Part shown: positions 1-5,075 of the stretch, one piece after another
Layout of the letters: each line of letters begins with the position of its first letter
Numbering within the stretch: the stretch's first letter is position 1
NCBI GenBank assembly: GCA_902782955.1
Contig: CACZPD010000016.1
Span: 1 to 5,075, forward strand
Origin: an uncultured Erysipelotrichaceae bacterium
GTDB taxonomy: Bacteria > Bacillota_I > Bacilli_A > Erysipelotrichales > Erysipelotrichaceae
Direction of reading: 5' to 3'
Length of the DNA stretch: 5,075 bases
The notes under the pieces: generated by a model
Databases searched by the model: none
What the model was told of the DNA's origin: nothing
Seen by the model: only the letters and a program-made list of their open reading frames with translations
Position numbers and translations under genes: made by a program

Positions 1-1151
<1,151 letters not shown>

Positions 1152-1180
1152 TATCTGAAGACAATTGAATTGATCATACG

Positions 1181-1210
1181 AAAAGCCGTCTCATCCGACG
1201 GCTTTTCTTC
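1181..1210 (+). terminator. Intrinsic terminator of eno
   Basis: A perfect 10-bp inverted repeat AAAAGCCGTC (1181-1190) / GACGGCTTTT (1197-1206) encloses a 6-base loop TCATCC and is followed by a T/C-rich stretch. It lies 30 bases after the eno stop. The A-rich 5' arm and U-rich 3' arm could let it work in both directions, but no convergent gene is visible. It separates eno transcription from the downstream genes. Confidence 0.93.
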
Positions 1211-1228
1211 TGCTTCATAATAAACTTG

Positions 1229-1271
1229 CCTGTTATCTGTCATTGTGCGAAAATAGATTAAACCTAACAGG
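1229..1271 (+). repeat. Short inverted repeat overlapping the lipoprotein ribosome-binding site
   Basis: CCTGTTA at 1229-1235 is exactly complementary to TAACAGG at 1265-1271, with a 29-base loop. The right arm covers the first three bases of the AGGAG SD of the downstream lipoprotein gene. If both arms are in the transcript they could pair and partly hide the SD. Seven base pairs with a long loop is weak, and chance is a fair explanation. Confidence 0.35.
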
Positions 1272-1274
1272 AGA
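1269..1274 (+). promoter_or_regulatory. Ribosome-binding site of the lipoprotein gene
   Basis: AGGAGA lies 9 bases before the ATG at 1284. This spacing, plus the Lys-rich signal peptide that begins immediately, fixes the start codon. Confidence 0.85.
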
Positions 1275-1283
1275 AAGAAAGTT

Positions 1284-2285
1284 ATGAAAAAACTTGCATA
1301 CGCATTATTATGTGCAGCACTGCTTGCAGGATGCACAGGCGGGAATAAAGACCCAAAACCAACAGCAGAACCGACGCCGGAAACGACACCGGAACCGACA
1401 GCAGATACACAGTCTATAGCGGAGATCTACGGTCTGCCGGCAGATAACGTACTGAAAGAGGGTACGAAGGAAACAGTCACGAACTTTATGGAACATGGAA
1501 CCGGCATCCTGTTCTTCGGTTTTCCGGAATGCCCATGGTGCATGAAGTATGTCCCGTATCTGAATGAAGTTGTAAAAGCAGGCGGAACTGATTTCATGTA
1601 TTACAACATTTTCGTGGATAAGACAGAAGATAAGGATTTCTATCTGAAAGTCGCGCAGAAGATCGAAGACCAGTATTCCGGTATTGTACGTTATGACAAT
1701 GAAGGAAACATGCGCATCTGGATGCCGCTGACCCTGTTCATCGACAACGGCGAGATCGTCGCCTATGATGATGAAACATGCGATCTGAACGCGGATGAGA
1801 TCTCACCGGATGATTATTGGACAGATGAAAAACTGGCTGCTCTGAAAGACCGTCTGGCAAAGGAAACTGCTGAGATCGTAAAAGCCCAGAAGGGAAACGA
1901 AGGCGGCTGTGATGAAGGCTGTGAAGTTGAACCGAATACTGCTTCCCTGCAGGATCTTCTGCAAGAAGCGCATGATCATGTTCATCAGGGTGTAGCCGGC
2001 ACGTGGTATACCACAATGGATATCAACTACCGCATGATGGACTGGTACATGAAGAACAAACCGTCTGCTGAAGATCTTACAAAAACCGCAAAGGAATTCG
2101 TTTCCGGAATCGACGATCCTGAAGAGTTCCAGTTTTCGCTGGAAAGTCTGCAGGGCACCGGCGAATATGCTTTGACAGACGACGGAAAAGCAGAACTTTC
2201 CGATAATGATTTTGATCCGAATGTAGAATGGACAGCAGATGACGTCAATGCATTCTACAGCGCATTGCTGGCAGGACTTGAATAA
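1284..2285 (+). CDS. Thioredoxin-like lipoprotein with an unrecognised C-terminal region
   Basis: Residues 1-17 form a lipoprotein signal peptide: MKK, a hydrophobic core, and the lipobox L14-A15-G16-C17. Cys17 is therefore the expected lipidated residue and the protein should be anchored on the outer face of the membrane. Residues 18-42 are a Pro/Thr/Glu-rich linker. Residues about 45-200 look like a thioredoxin fold: a beta strand (GILFFGF), the redox motif C83-P84-W85-C86, and a later W146-M147-P148 before a strand (TLFIDNGEIV) where the cis-proline is expected. This resembles thioredoxin-like or bacteriocin-accessory-type proteins of Gram-positives. Residues 209-213 add a second Cys pair (CDEGC), followed by H230-x-H-x-H234. 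Residues about 217-333 are an acidic, probably helical region that I do not recognise. Likely role (inference): extracytoplasmic thiol-disulfide exchange. The substrate is unknown. No terminator follows; the secG promoter starts 8 bases after the stop. The gene is likely transcribed separately from eno because of the terminator upstream, but I could not find a convincing promoter in 1207-1268. Confidence 0.85.
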   Translation: MKKLAYALLCAALLAGCTGGNKDPKPTAEPTPETTPEPTADTQSIAEIYGLPADNVLKEGTKETVTNFMEHGTGILFFGFPECPWCMKYVPYLNEVVKAGGTDFMYYNIFVDKTEDKDFYLKVAQKIEDQYSGIVRYDNEGNMRIWMPLTLFIDNGEIVAYDDETCDLNADEISPDDYWTDEKLAALKDRLAKETAEIVKAQKGNEGGCDEGCEVEPNTASLQDLLQEAHDHVHQGVAGTWYTTMDINYRMMDWYMKNKPSAEDLTKTAKEFVSGIDDPEEFQFSLESLQGTGEYALTDDGKAELSDNDFDPNVEWTADDVNAFYSALLAGLE

Positions 2286-2293
2286 AGAACAGA

Positions 2294-2322
2294 TTGCGCG
2301 TGCTGTAAAGCAATGATATAAT
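2294..2322 (+). promoter_or_regulatory. Sigma-A-type extended -10 promoter for secG
   Basis: TTGCGC (-35, 2294-2299), a 17-base spacer, and a perfect TATAAT (-10, 2317-2322) preceded by TG at 2314-2315 (extended -10). Transcription should begin near 2329-2331, giving a 5' leader of about 20 bases before the secG ATG. It lies in the lipoprotein-secG gap and starts 8 bases after the lipoprotein stop, so secG (and rnr-smpB by readthrough) can be expressed independently. Confidence 0.88.
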
Positions 2323-2335
2323 GTTTCAGCATGCG

Positions 2336-2342
2336 AAAGGAG
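2336..2342 (+). promoter_or_regulatory. Ribosome-binding site of secG
   Basis: AAAGGAG sits 8 bases before the ATG at 2351. It decides the start: the in-frame ATG at 2321 overlaps the -10 box, so it would lie upstream of the predicted transcription start, and it has no SD. Confidence 0.9.
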
Positions 2343-2350
2343 TATTTTAT

Positions 2351-2572
2351 ATGCTTAACGCACTAATAATGATCGTGTCGGCAATGTTGATTATTCTGTC
2401 ATTACTGCAAAGCGGAAAATCCGACGGTATTTCCGGCGCATTTACAGGAAACGGCGGATTGAACTTATTCGCAAATGTCAAGGAAAGAGGATCGGAAAAA
2501 GTTATCTCGAATGCCACCATGGTACTCGGAATCCTGTTCTTTGCGTTAGTGATACTGATTCGTTTAGTTTAA
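2351..2572 (+). CDS. secG: Preprotein translocase subunit SecG
   Basis: SecG is the small, non-essential membrane subunit of the SecYEG channel and stimulates SecA-driven export. The product is 73 residues, normal for Gram-positive SecG. Residues about 2-19 form the first transmembrane helix. The conserved loop LLQSGKSDGISGAFTG (18-33) matches the family LLQ-x-G-x-x-x-G-x-SGA pattern, and residues about 55-73 form the second helix ending in IRLV. The loop GGLNLFANVKERG is the usual cytoplasmic segment. The start at 2351 is chosen from the SD at 2336-2342; starting at 2321 would add ten polar residues ahead of the first helix. It has its own promoter and is followed after five bases by a hairpin-U-tract. 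Confidence 0.95.
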   Translation: MLNALIMIVSAMLIILSLLQSGKSDGISGAFTGNGGLNLFANVKERGSEKVISNATMVLGILFFALVILIRLV

Positions 2573-2577
2573 AAAAC

Positions 2578-2598
2578 AAGCCGGCATGACCGGCTTTT
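2578..2598 (+). terminator. Terminator or attenuator between secG and rnr
   Basis: AAGCCGG (2578-2584) and CCGGCTT (2590-2596) form a 7-bp, GC-rich stem with a 5-base loop CATGA, followed by TTTTCCTTT. The hairpin begins 5 bases after the secG stop and ends 14 bases before the rnr ATG. No rnr promoter is evident downstream, so it probably acts as a leaky terminator that sets the secG to rnr-smpB expression ratio. Confidence 0.8.
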
Positions 2599-2610
2599 CC
2601 TTTGAAGAAT

Positions 2611-4734
2611 ATGAGAGACTACACACAGGAAATCAGGACAGTGATCGAAAACTGGCCGAAGAAATACTGCACATACGCTGAGCTGAAAAGAGCCCTTGAA
2701 AAAGAAGGGAAGGTAGATACAGCGCGTTTTAAGACTGCCCTTGATGATCTTGTTTCTTCCTGTGAGATCATCTGTGAAAAGGGAAATCATTACTTTTCCC
2801 TGGATAAGGCAAATGCTGAAAAAGGCAGTGTCCATATCACAAAAGACGGTGACGGGATCGTTTCGACAGAAGACGGCAGAACGTTCATTGTTCCCAAAGC
2901 AGATCTGAAGGATGCGATGGATCAGGATACAGTCCTGTTCCGGGTGCAGAAAAAAGAATCCAATGCCGGCATCGTTCTGAAGGTCCTGAACCGCTTCCGT
3001 CTGACAGCGGTGGCGACATATGTGAATCACGGGAAATCGCTGAAACTGATACCGGATGACACGCTTCTGCAGAAGAGTACATATACGATTCTGACAGACA
3101 GAAGCATCGTTCCGGTGGAAGGACTGAAAGTGTTATGTGAGATCGAACAGTACGGCAGAAGGCTTGTACTGCGGGCAGTTCGGGTCATCGGACATAAAGA
3201 TGATCCCGGCATGGATATCCTTTCCATACTGCTGGAAAACGGGGTAGACCCGGAATTTCCGGAGGATGTCAAAAAGCAGACAGAGGAAGTACCTTCTTCC
3301 GTATCAGAGACTGAGATCGTTGGCAGGAAAGATCTGCGGGATGAAGTCACCGTTACCATTGACGGCGATGATTCCAAGGACTTTGACGACGCTGTAAGCA
3401 TTGTCAGGAATGATGATTCCTATACTCTGAAAGTCAGCATTGCGGATGTTTCCCATTATGTGGAGGAAGGCACCCCGCTTGACCGTGAAGCATACAGAAG
3501 GGGATGTTCCACATATGTGACAGACCGTGTCGTACCGATGCTGCCGCATGAACTGAGCAACGGTATCTGCTCCCTGAATCCGGATGAAGACAGACTCACG
3601 CTGACCTGTGAGATGAAGATCGGTCCTGAGGGGAATGTAACGGATTATGAACTGTATGAGAGTGTGATCCACTCTCACGCCCGGATGACATATAAAAATG
3701 TCAATCTCATCTATGAAGGAGATGAAGCGGTCAGGGAAAAATACAGCGATCTGATCGAAATGCTGGAAGATCTCAGGGACTGTGCACGTCTTATCCGCAG
3801 AAAGCGTCATTCGAAAGGAGCACTGGATTTTGACTCTCCTGAAGCGAAGATCCTGGTGGATGAGAATGGAAAACCTGTTGATGTCATCAGGGAAGAGCGG
3901 AAAGAAGCGGAAATGGTCATTGAAGACTGTATGATCGCCGCCAATGTCTGCGTCGCACAGATGATGAACAGCCGTGATATTCCTTCCGTGTACCGTGTGC
4001 ACGGGGAACCGCAGGCAAAGAAACTGCAGTCCTTTATCAACATATCGCAGCTGCTTGGAAAGAAACTGGTAACAGGAAAAGGAAAGCTGTATCCGAACCA
4101 GATCCAGAAGTATCTGGAAGAAACAAAGAACCTGCCGACATTTCCCGTCATCAGCAAATCCCTACTGAGATGCATGCAGAAAGCAAAATATGACAACAAC
4201 TGCACCGGTCATTTCGGACTCGGAGAGGAAGAGTATCTGCACTTCACTTCACCGATCAGGAGATATCCGGATCTGATGGTGCACAGGATGCTGCGGAAAT
4301 ATGTATTTGAAAACTGTATCGATCCGGAAGAATTCCTGCCGGATGAAGGAAAATGCGCAGAAGCGGCTGAACAGTCATCCATCCGCGAAAGAGCCAGTCA
4401 GAATGCGGAATACGCAGTCGAGGACATGAAGAAAGCAGAATACATGGAAGGACATATCAATGAGACCTATGACGGTATCATCTCTTCCGTAACCTCATTC
4501 GGCTTCTTTGTGGAACTGGATAATACGATCGAAGGCCTTGTGCATATCCACAGTCTGACGGATGATTACTATACATATGTACAGGATGAGATGGCCCTGG
4601 TCGGTGACTGGCAGGGCAGATCTTACCGTCTCGGCCAGAAGGTCAGGATCACAGTTGTTTCCGCCAGCAAGGAAAACGGAACGATCGATTTTGAACTCGC
4701 TGCCAAAAAAGAAAAGAAAGGAGGCAGAGCATAA
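2611..4734 (+). CDS. rnr: Ribonuclease R (3'-5' exoribonuclease, RNase II/RNB family)
   Basis: RNase R degrades RNA processively from the 3' end, including structured RNA, and clears non-stop mRNAs during trans-translation. Numbering from ATG 2611 (707 residues): 1-65 N-terminal winged-helix region; 72-112 and about 127-195 two cold-shock-like OB domains; DPGMDILSILLENG bridging region; 242-564 RNB catalytic domain; 613-698 S1 domain; short basic tail KKEKKGG. The RNB catalytic acids are in the D-x5-D-x-DD motif at D251, D257, D259 and D260 (bases 3361-3390). VVPMLPHELSNGICSLNP and the RNase II signature from H534 (HFGLG) to H558 (SPIRRYPDLMVH) are intact. The first OB domain lacks the usual GFGFV core (GDGIV here), and the tail is shorter than in E. 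coli. Start: an in-frame TTG at 2602 sits inside the U-tract and has no SD; ATG 2611 is preferred but has only a weak, too-close GAAG. The stop overlaps smpB by one base. Confidence 0.96.
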   Translation: MRDYTQEIRTVIENWPKKYCTYAELKRALEKEGKVDTARFKTALDDLVSSCEIICEKGNHYFSLDKANAEKGSVHITKDGDGIVSTEDGRTFIVPKADLKDAMDQDTVLFRVQKKESNAGIVLKVLNRFRLTAVATYVNHGKSLKLIPDDTLLQKSTYTILTDRSIVPVEGLKVLCEIEQYGRRLVLRAVRVIGHKDDPGMDILSILLENGVDPEFPEDVKKQTEEVPSSVSETEIVGRKDLRDEVTVTIDGDDSKDFDDAVSIVRNDDSYTLKVSIADVSHYVEEGTPLDREAYRRGCSTYVTDRVVPMLPHELSNGICSLNPDEDRLTLTCEMKIGPEGNVTDYELYESVIHSHARMTYKNVNLIYEGDEAVREKYSDLIEMLEDLRDCARLIRRKRHSKGALDFDSPEAKILVDENGKPVDVIREERKEAEMVIEDCMIAANVCVAQMMNSRDIPSVYRVHGEPQAKKLQSFINISQLLGKKLVTGKGKLYPNQIQKYLEETKNLPTFPVISKSLLRCMQKAKYDNNCTGHFGLGEEEYLHFTSPIRRYPDLMVHRMLRKYVFENCIDPEEFLPDEGKCAEAAEQSSIRERASQNAEYAVEDMKKAEYMEGHINETYDGIISSVTSFGFFVELDNTIEGLVHIHSLTDDYYTYVQDEMALVGDWQGRSYRLGQKVRITVVSASKENGTIDFELAAKKEKKGGRA
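4717..4724 (+). promoter_or_regulatory. Strong ribosome-binding site of smpB, inside the rnr 3' end
   Basis: AAAGGAGG is a near-complete complement of the 16S rRNA tail, 9 bases before the ATG at 4734. It is embedded in the codons for the basic tail of RNase R, so it fixes the smpB start and suggests efficient translation of smpB whatever the rnr initiation rate. Confidence 0.92.
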
Positions 4735-5075
4735 TGCCTGTAGATAAAAACATAAAAACTGTAGCTGTTAACCGCCGTGCCTCCCATGATTATTTTCTGG
4801 AAGACAGATATGAAGCAGGTATGGTCCTTACCGGAACGGAGATCAAATCCATCCGTGAGGGAAGAGTACAGTTCAAGGATTCCTATATTTCCATCTATGA
4901 CGGGGAAGCCTGGATCAAGGGTATGCATATCTCTCCGTATAAATTCGGCAATCAGTTCAACGTGGATGAAACACGTGACAGAAAACTGCTGCTGCATAAA
5001 GCTGAGATCAGCAAAATGTATCAGAAAGTCAAGACAAAAGGATATACGCTTGTCCCGGTAAAGATCTATCTGAAG
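4734..5075 (+). CDS. smpB: SsrA-binding protein SmpB, 3'-truncated by window edge
   Basis: SmpB binds tmRNA (SsrA) and delivers it to ribosomes stalled on mRNAs without a stop codon. The frame runs open to the last base, giving 114 residues of a family usually about 150-160, so roughly 40 C-terminal residues (including the basic tail that enters the mRNA channel) lie outside. Family landmarks in order: NRRASHDYFLEDRYEAG, VLTGTEIKSIREG, KDSY, HISPYKFGN, ETRDRKLLLHKAEI, and KGYTLVPVKIYLK. Together these leave little doubt. The ATG shares its A with the TAA of rnr (TAATG), an arrangement that favours translational coupling. The ssrA gene often follows smpB in Bacillota, but it would be outside this window. 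Confidence 0.97.
   Translation, partial: MPVDKNIKTVAVNRRASHDYFLEDRYEAGMVLTGTEIKSIREGRVQFKDSYISIYDGEAWIKGMHISPYKFGNQFNVDETRDRKLLLHKAEISKMYQKVKTKGYTLVPVKIYLK

Noticed and set aside
1216..1260. Promoter for the lipoprotein gene (candidates: CATAAT at 1216-1221, or TTGCCT at 1226-1231 with an A/T-rich -10)
   Set aside because: No candidate pairs a reasonable -35 with a reasonable -10 at 16-18 bases. A promoter is expected here because of the upstream terminator, but I cannot place it.
1347..1410. Degenerate ACC/CCG-GAA-type repeat in the lipoprotein gene
   Set aside because: It encodes the Pro/Thr/Glu tether that is routine behind lipoprotein signal peptides. The units are imperfect and not a phase-variable simple repeat.
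1971..1980. 10-base palindrome CATGATCATG
   Set aside because: It is inside the lipoprotein coding region, arises from His-Asp-His codons, and has no repeat partner or context suggesting a binding site.
2321..2350. Earlier ATG start for secG (83 residues)
   Set aside because: That ATG overlaps the -10 box of the secG promoter and lacks an SD. The start at 2351 has AAAGGAG at ideal spacing and gives the standard SecG N terminus.
3304..4002. 232-codon open frame on the minus strand inside rnr, plus other antisense frames at 2569-3030, 3027-3401 and 3807-4205
   Set aside because: All are opposite the conserved RNase R coding sequence, have no family resemblance, and overlap each other in different frames. 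They are shadows.
4777..5061. 94-codon plus-strand frame over smpB
   Set aside because: It is the +1-shifted reading of smpB, whose true frame is open from 4734 to the window end with clear family motifs. The shifted frame has no SD at its start.

Overview
This is an ordinary-looking chromosomal stretch from a low-to-mid GC Gram-positive bacterium (Bacillota). The evidence is the gene order eno - (lipoprotein) - secG - rnr - smpB, strong AGGAGG-type Shine-Dalgarno (SD) sites, a sigma-A-like extended -10 promoter, and a lipoprotein with a Pro/Thr/Glu-rich tether. The secG-rnr-smpB cluster next to enolase is common in Bacillota. The protein sequences feel closest to Erysipelotrichia or Clostridia gut/oral lineages, but I cannot place it further without a search. 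All genes are on the + strand.

Layout: (1) 1-1151, the 3' part of enolase (about 50 N-terminal residues lie upstream), closed by a perfect 10-bp intrinsic terminator at 1181-1206. (2) 1284-2285, a 333-residue secreted lipoprotein with a thioredoxin-like domain (CPWC, probable cis-Pro) and an unrecognised C-terminal region of about 115 residues. (3) A strong promoter at 2294-2322 driving secG (2351-2572), the small subunit of the Sec translocon. (4) A second hairpin with a U-tract at 2578-2598, squeezed between secG and rnr, so rnr is probably reached by partial readthrough. (5) 2611-4734, RNase R, a complete 3'-5' exoribonuclease. (6) 4734 to the window end, smpB, overlapping the rnr stop by one base and cut by the window edge.

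How they work together: SmpB with tmRNA rescues stalled ribosomes, and RNase R degrades the defective mRNAs released by that process, so rnr-smpB is a functional pair. SecG serves protein export, which the lipoprotein uses to leave the cytoplasm. Enolase is glycolytic and, in Gram-positives, often associated with RNA-decay enzymes, but here a terminator separates it from the rest.

I see no RNA genes, mobile elements, CRISPR arrays or long repeats, and no gene-free gap above 300 bases. The least explained item is the lipoprotein: its C-terminal region and its Cys/His cluster. I do not see convincing evidence for a new multi-gene system.
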